From IMG/VR virus record IMGVR_UViG_3300042922_000614, positions 1-35,235 of that record: a stretch of DNA of 35,235 nt. One strand, written 5' to 3'. The notes under the pieces are model-generated. The model ran no database searches. It was not told where the DNA came from and was given only the letters and a program-made list of their open reading frames with translations. The first letter of the stretch is position 1. Each line of letters starts with the position of its first letter. The position numbers and the translations under genes are program-made. Source of the stretch: a virus. Shown in pieces: positions 1 through 8,100 of the stretch.

Positions 1-98
1 TGACATGCTAATTATTTTTATACATTCATTATTCTTTTTCTTTTTTCCCTCTGTAATGTTGACTTACTTATCTTAGTCATTACTTCTACTTGCTTATA
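1..98. repeat. Terminal direct repeat, copy 1 (circular overlap)
   Basis: These 98 bases are identical to 35138-35235. They begin just downstream of the resolvase stop codon and run into the 3' part of that gene. An exact head-to-tail overlap of this size is the usual mark of a circular molecule linearised by assembly. A real terminal redundancy is less likely, because the junction cuts through the resolvase gene rather than a terminase site. Confidence 0.93.
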
Positions 99-590
99 AC
101 TATTTGTTTCTAATAGCTTAACAGCATGATCAAGTTGTGTGTCTGTATATTCCTTTGGTCTGCCCTCTTTATATCCGTTCTTAGTACGTGCTATAGCCTT
201 ACCTGATTGCGTACGTTCTACAATCATTGAGCGTTCAAACTCTGCAAATGCTAATAGATTAGTAACTATTAATCTACCCATTGGAGTATCTTCAATCAAT
301 CCCATATTCATTATGTGTACTGTCACACCATTATCTCTTAGCTTATCTATATACCCTAGTCCTTCTTTAGTAGTCCTACAAAATCTATCTAACTTAGTAA
401 CCACTAATGTATCACCAGACTTTAGCTTATTCATAATATTATTAAATATAGGTCTATCTTTAGCACCGCTATAGCTTTCTATAATTATCTCTGCATCTGC
501 ATATCTACCTTTAATCTTCTCTGTTTGTTCCTCTATACTATTACCTTCTAATTGACCTCTGGTGGATACTCTACAATAACCGTATATCAT
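18..590 (-). CDS. Small serine recombinase (resolvase/invertase family)
   Basis: A 190-residue serine recombinase that would cut and rejoin DNA through a covalent phosphoserine link. The N-terminal catalytic domain shows YCRVST with the nucleophile at Ser9, the [10 protein letters not shown] block near residue 65, and [10 protein letters not shown] near 120, which leads into the long helix. A short C-terminal helix-turn-helix follows (about 145-185). The size fits Tn3-resolvase/Hin-type enzymes, not the large phage integrases. The ATG at 590 is preferred over an upstream GTG because AGGAG lies 8 nt before it. The gene has its own consensus promoter and terminator and sits between TerS and TerL. 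It may resolve plasmid multimers, invert a segment, or insert the phage into a host site; the sequence cannot say which. Confidence 0.93.
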   Translation of the reverse strand: MIYGYCRVSTRGQLEGNSIEEQTEKIKGRYADAEIIIESYSGAKDRPIFNNIMNKLKSGDTLVVTKLDRFCRTTKEGLGYIDKLRDNGVTVHIMNMGLIEDTPMGRLIVTNLLAFAEFERSMIVERTQSGKAIARTKNGYKEGRPKEYTDTQLDHAVKLLETNSYKQVEVMTKISKSTLQREKRKRIMNV

Positions 591-607
591 GCTTATCACT
601 CCTAATC

Positions 608-687
608 GTTTTGAATATATGTTTTGACTACTACCTAAGTACGATTATACCGTATACTAAATAGTCTGTCAATACCTTATTCAAAAC
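608..687. repeat. 9-bp inverted repeat flanking the resolvase promoter (possible res site)
   Basis: GTTTTGAAT at 608-616 and its exact reverse complement ATTCAAAAC at 679-687 enclose the resolvase promoter symmetrically, with the centre near the -10 box. Resolvases often bind sites beside their own gene and repress themselves. This spacing could be two subsites of a recombination or operator region. The role is inferred only from position and symmetry. Confidence 0.4.
644..672 (-). promoter_or_regulatory. Consensus sigma-A promoter of the resolvase gene, with operator-like half-site
   Basis: On the minus strand TTGACA (667-672) is followed after exactly 17 nt by TATAAT (644-649), a perfect vegetative promoter. 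The segment GTATACGGTATA overlaps the -10 box and differs at one base from the half of the 18-bp palindrome in the repressor promoter (19012-19029). This suggests repression by the 19071-19697 product. Confidence 0.8.
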
Positions 688-709
688 TTTTAAGTTATGA
701 ATACACTTA

Positions 710-1108
710 TTAGTTTTCTTTATTTAATTCCTCTTTAACATAAGCTAACATATCTTCAATCTGAATATCTGCTTCCGGCTCACCATTATTATTAGATGCA
801 TTCTGTATTCTTCCTAGTGATCTATCCATCCAATAAGATAAAGCCTTTTCTTTTGTTCTAATATCTGTAGAAGTTTTACAGATTTTCCAATACTCTTCAA
901 TTGCTTGTGGTAATCTGCTAACAAAGTCCTTTTGTGCTTGGTTTTTCATGCCTTGTAGACGGTTGTTGAGTTCAGCCATAAACTCTTCATCTTTAAGCCA
1001 TTTATAATAAGTTGTTCTGTCCATGCCTATTTTTAGCATAGCTTCGCCTACTGTATAGTCTCCTGTTGCTATCATTTCAATTACTTGTATCTTTTTTTCA
1101 TTCAACAT
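710..1108 (-). CDS. terS: Terminase small subunit-like HTH protein
   Basis: A 132-residue protein beginning MLNEKKIQVIEMIATGDYTV. It has an N-terminal helix-turn-helix of the phage phBC6A51/terminase-small-subunit kind (residues 1-45, ending in RTTYYKWLKD), then a helical, charged region. TerS binds the packaging start site and loads DNA onto the large terminase. The start at 1108 is preferred because GGAG lies 11 nt upstream; the longer reading frame only translates the AT-rich repeat array in front. TerL lies downstream but is separated by the resolvase and a 476-bp gap, which is unusual. The family assignment rests on fold-like pattern and place, so it is good but not certain. Confidence 0.72.
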   Translation of the reverse strand: MLNEKKIQVIEMIATGDYTVGEAMLKIGMDRTTYYKWLKDEEFMAELNNRLQGMKNQAQKDFVSRLPQAIEEYWKICKTSTDIRTKEKALSYWMDRSLGRIQNASNNNGEPEADIQIEDMLAYVKEELNKEN

Positions 1109-1140
1109 AATCTGTATCACTCCTTTCACAAGTCTACAAT

Positions 1141-1180
1141 TTTTATACATATAAATACACATATATTTATACACATATTG
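1141..1180. repeat. AT-rich TACACATA/TATGTGTA repeat array A
   Basis: The gap upstream of TerS carries closely spaced copies of TATGTGTA or TATACACAT separated by A/T runs, read on either strand. The same pattern recurs at 16523-16550, 19871-19930, 20455-20500, 22335-22375 and 22975-23036, always between genes. Such arrays are typical binding sites for ribbon-helix-helix partition proteins, two of which this element encodes. Confidence 0.5.
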
Positions 1181-1181
1181 C

Positions 1182-1219
1182 AAAAAATTTAAAAAGGGTA
1201 GCGGAAAACTCCACCACCC
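1182..1219 (-). terminator. Rho-independent terminator after the 69-residue gene
   Basis: On the minus strand a 10-bp stem (arms 1210-1219 and 1196-1205, two G-U pairs, 4-nt loop) is followed by TTTTTAAATTTTTT. It separates the run of small genes from TerS. Confidence 0.75.
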
Positions 1220-1229
1220 TCATATTATA

Positions 1230-1439
1230 TTAATATTCTAAACACTCTAATATCTGACCAGCTAAAGCTTCATCATCCCTATTAGGTCTACTAACCATCA
1301 TAGCAATAGTAAATTTATTTAATACTCTGCTCTGATCCAACTTAGCAGCTAATTTACGCTTATTAGCTAAATCCTCACATTCTAATATTTCTTTTACTTT
1401 CTGCCTTAATTCAATATAATCATTTTCTGTGAACATCAT
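1230..1439 (-). CDS. Small unknown protein, paralogue of the next gene upstream
   Basis: A 69-residue acidic and helical protein with no recognised domain. It resembles the gene at 1462-1674 along its length: both begin with a D/E-Y-x-E-L-(R/K) motif, share KLxxSxxLNKF in the middle and end in CLEY, so they are tandem duplicates. The start is placed at 1439 or 1436, where AAAGGA precedes two neighbouring ATG codons; the GTG/ATG codons further upstream overlap the ribosome site. It is the last gene before a terminator. Confidence 0.7.
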   Translation of the reverse strand: MMFTENDYIELRQKVKEILECEDLANKRKLAAKLDQSRVLNKFTIAMMVSRPNRDDEALAGQILECLEY

Positions 1440-1461
1440 AATCATTCCTTTCATTGATAAT

Positions 1462-1674
1462 TTAATATTCTAAGCAATCACATACCTTACTAATTAAATC
1501 CCCATTTCTTTCACTTATACTATCGTATTGAATAGATTTAAGGAACTTATTAAGTAGAGTACTATTTTCAAGCTTAACAGCTAAAATATGCTTTTCTATT
1601 AAGCCATATCCACCCTCTAATATATTAATCACTCTATTTTTCAACTCTCTATATTCATCCTCTGATAATTCCAA
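1462..1674 (-). CDS. Small unknown protein, paralogue of the gene downstream
   Basis: A 70-residue protein with the same D-E-Y-R-E-L opening, K-L-E-N-S-T-L-L-N-K-F core and C-terminal CLEY as its neighbour at 1230-1439. The start is a TTG at 1674 with AGGAG 9 nt upstream. It lies inside the end of the previous gene (34-nt overlap), suggesting translational coupling. No function is recognised. The retention of two diverged copies argues that the protein is useful, perhaps as an interacting pair. Confidence 0.7.
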   Translation of the reverse strand: MELSEDEYRELKNRVINILEGGYGLIEKHILAVKLENSTLLNKFLKSIQYDSISERNGDLISKVCDCLEY

Positions 1675-1973
1675 TTATCATTACTCCTTATAGTATAAGC
1701 AACCATATGCTGACGTTTCATTCTTTCTTTAATTCGTTCTTTCATTCTGTAATAGGCAATAATGTACTGTTTTGTATCATTATCAAGACTATTCCAAAAT
1801 TTTTCAAATCCCTCTTTGACAGCCTTAATGAATTCATGAATTTTATTAACAATAGGCTTTATAACTTCATATAGTTTATCAATAACCTCTTTAAAAGAAT
1901 TAAAAGCCTGTTGAATTTCTTCTTCAGGCTTTCCTGTCAATAAAGCAAACTCTTTAATTTTATCATTATCCAT
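1641..1973 (-). CDS. Small helical protein of unknown function
   Basis: A 110-residue protein predicted to be mostly amphipathic helix (IQQAFNSFKEVIDKLYEVIKPIVNKIHEFIKAV), with a basic region near residues 76-90. GGAGG lies 11 nt before the ATG. It follows the 43-residue membrane protein directly. There is no signal peptide or clear membrane segment. No family is recognised; its place after the tail genes would fit an early, lysis or accessory role, but nothing in the sequence decides. Confidence 0.7.
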   Translation of the reverse strand: MDNDKIKEFALLTGKPEEEIQQAFNSFKEVIDKLYEVIKPIVNKIHEFIKAVKEGFEKFWNSLDNDTKQYIIAYYRMKERIKERMKRQHMVAYTIRSNDNWNYQRMNIES

Positions 1974-1975
1974 AA

Positions 1976-2107
1976 TTACTTATTCCTCCGAATATCTTTC
2001 CATAATCCTTTAATCAAACCCCATAGAATAGATAGTATGATTACAGCACCACAACCTAATAATCCGATTATGCATATATTTCCCAAAAATTCAATTATGT
2101 ACATCAT
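1976..2107 (-). CDS. 43-residue single-span membrane protein
   Basis: A short frame translated as MMYIIEFLGNICIIGL, then more hydrophobic residues up to about 31 and a basic tail (KGLWKDIRRNK). This is one membrane segment with positive charges at the C-terminal end. Its ATG overlaps the stop codon of the cold-shock gene as TAATG, so it is probably translated by coupling; there is no strong ribosome site of its own. The position after the tail block makes a holin-like role possible, but size and sequence match no family I recognise. Confidence 0.6.
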   Translation of the reverse strand: MMYIIEFLGNICIIGLLGCGAVIILSILWGLIKGLWKDIRRNK

Positions 2108-2322
2108 TACTGTACTCTCTTTTCCTTGATAACATTAACTGCATTTAATCCCTTATCTGTTTCCTGAACCTCAAATGTAACTCTATCATTATCAAATAGT
2201 TTCTTAAAGCCATCACCATGAATACCAGAAAAATGAACGAAAATTTCCTTTCCTGTTTCAGCATCTGTAATAAATCCAAAACCCTTCTTTGCATCAAACC
2301 ATTTAACAATTCCTTTATTCAT
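2107..2322 (-). CDS. Cold-shock domain RNA chaperone (Csp family)
   Basis: A 71-residue protein that is one cold-shock domain. It has the opening GIVKWFDAKKGFGFIT, which includes RNP1 (KGFGFIT), and RNP2 as IFVHF. These aromatic residues bind single-stranded RNA or DNA. CspA-type proteins melt RNA hairpins and can prevent transcription termination. That is of interest because this element is dense in hairpin terminators. The start at 2322 has GGAG 10 nt upstream; the longer frame lacks a site. It is coupled to the small membrane protein downstream. Confidence 0.95.
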   Translation of the reverse strand: MNKGIVKWFDAKKGFGFITDAETGKEIFVHFSGIHGDGFKKLFDNDRVTFEVQETDKGLNAVNVIKEKRVQ

Positions 2323-2323
2323 A

Positions 2324-2707
2324 TTAATTAATCTCCTTCTCGTTTTTAATATTTTTAATTTCTTTTTCAATTTGATTTAACTTATCATATATCTGAGTAA
2401 AAACATTATGTGTATCATAGTAATAGGGCATTAATACAACCTTTTTACCAATCTCTTTACCCCACTCTTCTTCTACTTTCTCAATATCACCAAATACCCT
2501 TGTATCAGTTGTGATTACTAAGACATCACTATCAGACTTTCTAATTTCTTTTAGGTCACATTGATTTAGCATAATATCAGCTAATCCATAAACATCAGCA
2601 TCATTAATCTTACGAATCACACTGTTTTCAATTTTAATTTTAGTTCCATCTAATAGAGTTGTTTCACCTTCATATAATTCACATAACTTAAATTTTGGTA
2701 CTCTCAT
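2324..2707 (-). CDS. Hypothetical protein, 127 residues
   Basis: An unrecognised alpha/beta-like protein. A strand-like segment DVLVITTDTRVFGD (about 62-75) precedes a charged segment, and the C-terminus ends in a lysine/glutamate-rich helix. GGAGGAG lies 9 nt before the ATG. It is packed tightly between two small genes in the same operon. Nothing identifies a function. Confidence 0.65.
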   Translation of the reverse strand: MRVPKFKLCELYEGETTLLDGTKIKIENSVIRKINDADVYGLADIMLNQCDLKEIRKSDSDVLVITTDTRVFGDIEKVEEEWGKEIGKKVVLMPYYYDTHNVFTQIYDKLNQIEKEIKNIKNEKEIN

Positions 2708-2710
2708 TTA

Positions 2711-2956
2711 TTAATACTCCTCCAACACTCTAATATTACAACCAGTTAACTTGACTCCCTCTGGAAGAGGAACTTTATCACATACATTCTGACCAGCAGC
2801 TTTGCACATTTTAATTCTTTTATCCATTGGAATACTTTCATCTTCTACCGTAAATTTTAATTCTTGTGCATACTTTGTATTAAATGGTAGGTATGTACCA
2901 AACTTCTCTAATACTGCTTCAAAAATAATCGGCATGTACTGTCTAGGTGTTTGCAT
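2711..2956 (-). CDS. Hypothetical protein, 81 residues
   Basis: A small soluble protein without a recognised domain. It carries scattered cysteines (CKAAGQNVCDK, and a further one near the C-terminus), but no clear zinc motif. A GGCGGTG site lies upstream of the ATG. It is in the small-gene operon downstream of the Ig-like gene. Confidence 0.65.
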   Translation of the reverse strand: MQTPRQYMPIIFEAVLEKFGTYLPFNTKYAQELKFTVEDESIPMDKRIKMCKAAGQNVCDKVPLPEGVKLTGCNIRVLEEY

Positions 2957-2967
2957 ATCTCACCGCC

Positions 2968-3264
2968 TTAATCATTTGAATTAAAAATAGTTGTATCTGG
3001 ATGTAACTTTAGATACTCAACATCAGGATTATAATTTTTCTTTCTATTTTCCTCATGAATTTCATTAACAATATTAATTAAATCATTCATAAATCTTATA
3101 TAAAGACGTTCTTCTTTGTAGCATAGAGACTCATAAATATCTTCAAGGTGATAATTCATTGCTTCTAATACTTCTTCCAGTCTATCAGTACCAAGTCTAT
3201 TTAATGCTTTGACATATGTACCTTCTGATATATCAGGAAGTTTTTCATTTAAATATTCATCCAT
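2968..3264 (-). CDS. Hypothetical protein, 98 residues
   Basis: An acidic helical protein (MDEYLNEKLPDISEGTYVKA) with a long helix in the middle (LEEVLEAMNYHLEDIYESL). No family is recognised. GAGGG precedes the ATG. A short TGTCC/GGACA hairpin with a 4-base loop lies in the 51-bp gap upstream (3294-3307). Confidence 0.65.
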   Translation of the reverse strand: MDEYLNEKLPDISEGTYVKALNRLGTDRLEEVLEAMNYHLEDIYESLCYKEERLYIRFMNDLINIVNEIHEENRKKNYNPDVEYLKLHPDTTIFNSND

Positions 3265-3293
3265 AATTAACCCTCAATTCTTTTTTATTGCTT

Positions 3294-3307
3294 TTGTCCG
3301 AAAGGAC
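3294..3307. repeat. TGTCC/GGACA hairpin with GAAA loop
   Basis: A 5-bp stem (TGTCC, loop GAAA, GGACA) sits in a 51-bp gap between two minus-strand genes. It has no T-run after it, so it is not a normal terminator. A 7-bp version with the same core lies at 20624-20641, and longer GGACA/TGTCC stems occur at 26015-26036 and about 29488-29509. Confidence 0.4.
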
Positions 3308-3315
3308 AGAACCTA

Positions 3316-3789
3316 TTATTTTCTATTTACAGCCTTATTGTAAGCAGTATCATACTTTGAATTATCTTTACTACCCACCATTGCTTGTTTTAATTCTTCG
3401 ACTTGAACAGCATTAACATCTTGTTCCGGCTCTATATGTTCTTCCGGCTGTTCTTGATAATTTTCAATTTCATTAGTTATCTGATTGTCAATATAAGCTA
3501 ATTTGTCCATCAGCATATATTTTTCTTTTTCTTCTAACTCATAACCTGATAAATAACCTTGAAGTAATCTTAAATCTGAAAGTGTTAACCCCATGAATTG
3601 TTTTATATATCTATTCTCTTTAACAATCTTATTAAATTCACGCATTAGATCATCTGTCTTTTCAAATATGTAAGCCAAACCTCCCTCATGTTGTCTTGAT
3701 GGTAATACGTTTAATATTTCAAATTCCATTTTAATTAATGCCATAGCATATTCACGCTTTTGTACTGCAAAAGTTTGCATATCACTCAT
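3316..3789 (-). CDS. Hypothetical helical protein, 157 residues
   Basis: Mainly helical and highly charged. The first 110 residues look folded (MALIKMEFEILNVLP, then LTLSDLRLLQGYLSGYELEE). A Glu/Gln/Pro-rich linker follows (about 113-133), then a basic tail. GGAG lies before the ATG. No family is recognised. It lies in the small-gene operon that starts at 3984. Confidence 0.65.
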   Translation of the reverse strand: MSDMQTFAVQKREYAMALIKMEFEILNVLPSRQHEGGLAYIFEKTDDLMREFNKIVKENRYIKQFMGLTLSDLRLLQGYLSGYELEEKEKYMLMDKLAYIDNQITNEIENYQEQPEEHIEPEQDVNAVQVEELKQAMVGSKDNSKYDTAYNKAVNRK

Positions 3790-3792
3790 TTT

Positions 3793-3984
3793 CTACTTCT
3801 CCTTATTAATATTAATATTTTCTGCTTTTTCATCCTTACATGGACTACCTAAAATATCAAATATTTGATTAATTCCTTTAATTTGAATATATCCATTGAA
3901 TGGAATATCATTTAGAATATTAATTACCTGTTGTATTTTATCTTGTTCATAAGTAATAACTTGCTTTTCTTTTTGTTGTTCCAC
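3793..3984 (-). CDS. Hypothetical protein, 63 residues (GTG start)
   Basis: The frame can be read from 4044, but the first 20 codons are the hairpin terminator of the preceding gene. The GTG at 3984 has GGAGG 7 nt upstream and is the likely start. The product is short and lysine/glutamine-rich, with a central YIQIKGINQIFDIL segment. No function is recognised. Confidence 0.6.
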   Translation of the reverse strand: MEQQKEKQVITYEQDKIQQVINILNDIPFNGYIQIKGINQIFDILGSPCKDEKAENININKEK

Positions 3985-4003
3985 TTTAATTCCTCCATTT
4001 TTA

Positions 4004-4040
4004 CATAAAAATAGAGCATAGGATTTAATTTCCCATGCTC
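4004..4040 (-). terminator. Terminator of the secreted Ig-like gene
   Basis: On the minus strand GAGCATGGG (4032-4040) pairs with CCTATGCTC (4014-4022; one G-U pair) around a 9-nt loop, followed by TATTTTTAT. It lies just after the Ig-like gene, closing that transcription unit. Confidence 0.8.
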
Positions 4041-4057
4041 TCATAATTAACTATTAT

Positions 4058-4885
4058 TTATTTGATTGAAATATCACATTTTAGAACTACCGTTATTTTA
4101 CTAGGTGATACTATGGTACAAGTAATTATTGCATCTCCTACGCTTAAAGCTTCTAACTTACCATTAGATGAATTAACCTTTATAATAGATTTATTACTTG
4201 ATTTCCATTTATATTTACTCTTTGCCATTTTGTTTTCTACGTTCAAATCAAAAGTATCTCCTACTTCTAAATCTAAACTATCTTCTGTTAATATCGGATA
4301 GTTTTCTTCAATAGAAGAACCAATAACAACACCAGTGGTTAATGTTTTTACTTGCTTTTTAGTATCTGTAATTTCACAAGTTATAGTAGCCATTCCATCT
4401 TTTTTACCAGTTACTTTTCCTGATTTAGTAACGGTTGCAATATTTTCATTAGAACTTGTCCAAACACAACTCGAATCTTCTTCATAATTATCTATATTGA
4501 TATCATAGCTTGTACCAATATCAAGAAATAAAGAAGTTGCTGTTAATGATAAACTTTCTTCTATAACATTAACTTGATCCTCTGAAGTTGTATCATTTGT
4601 ATTTTCTAAGATTGGAACTGGATTAGTAGAAGTTTCAATATAACCTTCAACCCATTTTACTCCATCCCATCTAGGTATTTTTAATCCTTTGGGTTCAATT
4701 TCAATATAGTGTGAATAATCTACTCCATCTTGTTTTATTAAATACACTATATCAGTAATATAACCATTATCGTCTATAACATAGTACATTTCCATATTCC
4801 CTGTCGTAGATGCAGATACCATCGGACTAATACTATAGTTTAATATCAATATTGCAACTATAAAAACAATAAATTTATTTTTCAT
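4058..4885 (-). CDS. Secreted protein: tail-accessory-like domain plus two BIG2 Ig-like domains
   Basis: A 275-residue exported protein. Residues 1-26 form a signal peptide (MKNKFIVFIVAILILNYSIS, probable cleavage after VSA). Residues about 30-85 match the separate 57-residue gene at 4941-5114 at roughly two thirds identity. Two bacterial Ig-like group 2 domains follow (about 110-190 and 195-275), with the usual VWTSSNENIATV and YKWKSSNKSIIKV cores. No cell-wall anchor or membrane tail is seen. It has its own promoter (4907-4934), AGGAGG before the ATG and its own terminator, so it is an independent unit. Signal peptides are unusual in virion proteins. I infer a product made in the plasmid/lysogenic state, possibly a surface or secreted factor that blocks a related phage; this is untested. 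Confidence 0.85.
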   Translation of the reverse strand: MKNKFIVFIVAILILNYSISPMVSASTTGNMEMYYVIDDNGYITDIVYLIKQDGVDYSHYIEIEPKGLKIPRWDGVKWVEGYIETSTNPVPILENTNDTTSEDQVNVIEESLSLTATSLFLDIGTSYDINIDNYEEDSSCVWTSSNENIATVTKSGKVTGKKDGMATITCEITDTKKQVKTLTTGVVIGSSIEENYPILTEDSLDLEVGDTFDLNVENKMAKSKYKWKSSNKSIIKVNSSNGKLEALSVGDAIITCTIVSPSKITVVLKCDISIK

Positions 4886-4906
4886 TTTAATATTCCTCCT
4901 ACTGTT

Positions 4907-4934
4907 ATTATAGCACAAGTTTTTACATATTCAA
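4907..4934 (-). promoter_or_regulatory. Extended -10 promoter of the Ig-like gene
   Basis: On the minus strand TTGAAT (4929-4934), a 16-nt spacer and TATAAT (4907-4912) preceded by TG one base upstream (TGCTATAAT) form a good extended -10 sigma-A promoter, 22 bases before the start codon. Confidence 0.75.
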
Positions 4935-4940
4935 CCAGTA

Positions 4941-5114
4941 TTATTCAGTAGTATTTATATATCCCTCTACCCATTCAGTACCATTCCATTTAGGTATTCT
5001 TAATCCAACTGGTTCAATGTCGATGTAATTAGTATAATCTACACCTTCTTGCTTAATCAGATAATAGATATCTTGAATATAACCTTCATCATTTACAATA
5101 TAATATTCTCTCAT
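4941..5114 (-). CDS. 57-residue tail-accessory protein, related to the Ig-like protein's N-domain
   Basis: A short frame beginning MREYYIVNDEGYIQDI and ending in TTE. It contains a Y-L-I-K-Q-x-G-V-D-Y core and a W-x-G-x-x-W-V-E-G-Y-I motif. About 35 of 55 residues are identical to residues 30-85 of the secreted protein downstream. The ATG overlaps the stop of the Tal/fibre gene (TAATG), with AGGTGG 6 nt before it, so it is probably made together with the fibre. I infer a fibre-associated or fibre-assembly role from this coupling; the family is not one I can name. Confidence 0.75.
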   Translation of the reverse strand: MREYYIVNDEGYIQDIYYLIKQEGVDYTNYIDIEPVGLRIPKWNGTEWVEGYINTTE

Positions 5115-8100
5115 TATGCCACCTGACTTCCTGTTAGCTTAATTATTGTACCTTCTAAATTACTTAGTCTACTATTAATTTTCTGTAATATGTGTATTGA
5201 CCAAGCATGGAAATTCTGATAATTAATTCTATACATTTTTCCTTCTTTCACATATAATACTTCATCCGTATAACTTCTAGCATCTGATAATTCTACTAGG
5301 TTATAATCTAGGGCATTTAATCCATATCTTTCAAATGCCGAAATAACCTGTTGAGCCAATAATCCGAAGCAGATCCCCTTGTGATTATCATCAGCTTTAA
5401 ATTCATACTGTTTAGGCTTTAATTCATAAAACAATTCATCTGGTAAACTATCAAATGATTGAATATTTTTCTTTAATCTAAAATCACTTGCAGTTTTTAA
5501 TTGAAAGTTTGCATTTACCCACCAAGTTGAGGCAGCGTTTGGCTCACCGTAAAGCGAGATGTTTTGTGCCGCTGTTAAGGTAGGGGTTATAGTATAAGAC
5601 GATTGCATATGAGATGATGGTGCTGCATAATTTGAATAATTACTAGGGGTTAAAGAATAGTTTGAAATATTACTAGGTGTTACAGAATAAGTTGAAATAT
5701 TATTGCTGTTTATTGGTGTATATCCGTTTAAATTATTACAAGTCATATCATCGGTAATAATACCATCATAATTTATAGTCGTAATCGTACTAACATCATA
5801 TATGCTTTTCACATATAATGATTTAAAGAAATTAAATCCAGAAGGTATAGTACTATAACCATTTCTGGTATAAATCAGATCAGCAGACACAGGCATTCCA
5901 GAATATGGATAAGTCGAATCTGCATATCCTAAAGCCAAATATTCGGCATTTTGAGCATGACCAATAAACATACCATTCGTACCATTAGCTGCACTATAGA
6001 CAGCTACTGCACCGCCTAGATACTCATTAGAGCCACTATAATGATTAAATAGATGCATACCATTATAAGATAATCTCATAGCTTGATTACCTTGATTATA
6101 AAGATTAATCGAAGCTATTGTATTATAACTACTTAACCCATCACTTGTAATATTCCAACCACCAATATTACCATAGTTGGCATTAACTTCAGCATTTAAA
6201 ACAAGTCTACTATTAACTGTATCCATATACATTTTTGGAGATCCAGAAACAGAAATTTTAAATATTTCTGCCGGAGTAGACGGATTAATTGACACTGTAT
6301 AGCCGTTTTTACTGGCTTGAAAGCCTGTTGCATCCGTTATTGTATATGTACCAGATTTATTAGATACATTAAGCTTAGATGATATAACAATATTACCAGC
6401 TAAAACATCTGCTATAACAGAATAAGCAGTATTTCCTTCAGGATCAGTAAATAAACCTATACCAGTTTTAGAGTCAACCCAATTTGAGTCTGTGAAAAGT
6501 AAAGTCTGGTTATTCCACCATGCTTGATGATTATCATACTTATTTTGATCAGGAAGCCATTTTCTCATATGTAAACCATATTTATCAATCACTAGTTCTT
6601 GATTATCATTGTTTACCATTTTATTTAATGTAGCATTTAAAGCACCAGTAATAAACTCCTGAACTTCATCTGTAATACTAGCAGCCTTATCATATCCAAT
6701 TTTACTAAATGAATAACTACTAGATGTTTTTGTTGCCTGTGCTAATATTTCAGCATATTGGCTTTTTGTGTTTGTCTCTCTTGGTAAGTCACTAAAAACA
6801 AGTTCAATATCCTCTAATTTATCAAAATCAAATTCTATTGAAAGAAGTCTAACAGTAATATAATAATCATCTCTTACTTTAATTGTAATGTAATTTCCTA
6901 CTTCTAAATCTTGCCTAATATCCTTATATGAAATAAAATTATCTCTGTCTTCCATAATTGAAAACAGATTACTTCCTGTAGTTTTATAAACATATTGAGG
7001 TTTACAAGCCATTGATAATTGATAAAATCCATTTTCAAGCAATTCTTGTTCCATTGCTGTAATCTGATCTTGTGTCATATCATCACTAGCGGTAAAACTA
7101 TTATCTTGATATTCTGCATCTTCAGTTAAGAAAACATCAATTTCTTCTAATGCTTCGTCAGTAAAGTTGTTTTCCATAGATAATTCATTATTAATAGAAT
7201 TTAATGTAGCTTGAACCACATTAATTTCATTTTGTTTAGATGTTATCTGTGCTTCCTTTGAAATTCTTTGACTGGTATATGTAGATATATTAGTTAATGC
7301 TTGCTGGTACTCTGTATATCTATTATCTGCCGGAGTAGGAGCATGTCCTATATCTGATACAATATCACCTTTAGTATTTTCACTATTTTTTAAATTAGTA
7401 TTTATTATATTTAATTCATTGTTTAATATTGTTAATTCTGCTTGCTTTGTTTTTAATAAAGTAATAGCAGAAGTATAACTTGAAACATATGAATTATATT
7501 TAGTCCTATATGCTTCAAGCGAATTTATTAAACTTTGACTCATCCAATTACTTGTCATGAAATTATCAATATTTATAAGATAATCTGTTCCAGTAGGATT
7601 AACATTTGAAATGTCTATCCCATTACCCCCTAATATTCTTAACTTCGTGATCAGTTTATCAGCACTAGACTCTTTTATAAACTCTTGTAAAATATTATTC
7701 CGAGATATTACAATATCAGTTACTTTTCCGATATTCTCTAATTTGTAAACAGATATAGTTCTAGAAAAACTATTAAATTGAAAAATACAATTGAAGCTGG
7801 TTGCACAAGTAGACATTAGAAAACTATATACTTTATCACTATTTATATTGAATGTCCGCTGTTTTCCAAGCAAATCATTATCAATGTGATCTGGCATCCA
7901 TCCGGTAATATCAGCAATTATATGTAATAGACTTTTTGAATGATCTCCATTGTTATATAAATAGTATGTTCCGTTCAAATTTGTGATTTTTTTACTTGTT
8001 AATTGATTTTCAAGAGAAATTAGAGAAACATTTTTAAACGGATTTACACCGTTATCATGTTCTTCACATTTTACAATTTGAAACCATCCTACATATTGAA

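Noticed and set aside
1-98. Genuine terminal repeats of a linear virion genome
   Set aside because: The junction lies in the resolvase gene and has no terminase-site features; an assembly overlap of a circle explains it better.
1976-2107. Calling the 43-residue membrane protein a holin
   Set aside because: Only one membrane span, no partner lysin and no family match; described as a membrane protein instead.
4062-4301. Plus-strand frame opposite the Ig-like gene
   Set aside because: Antisense to a well-supported coding sequence, no ribosome site.
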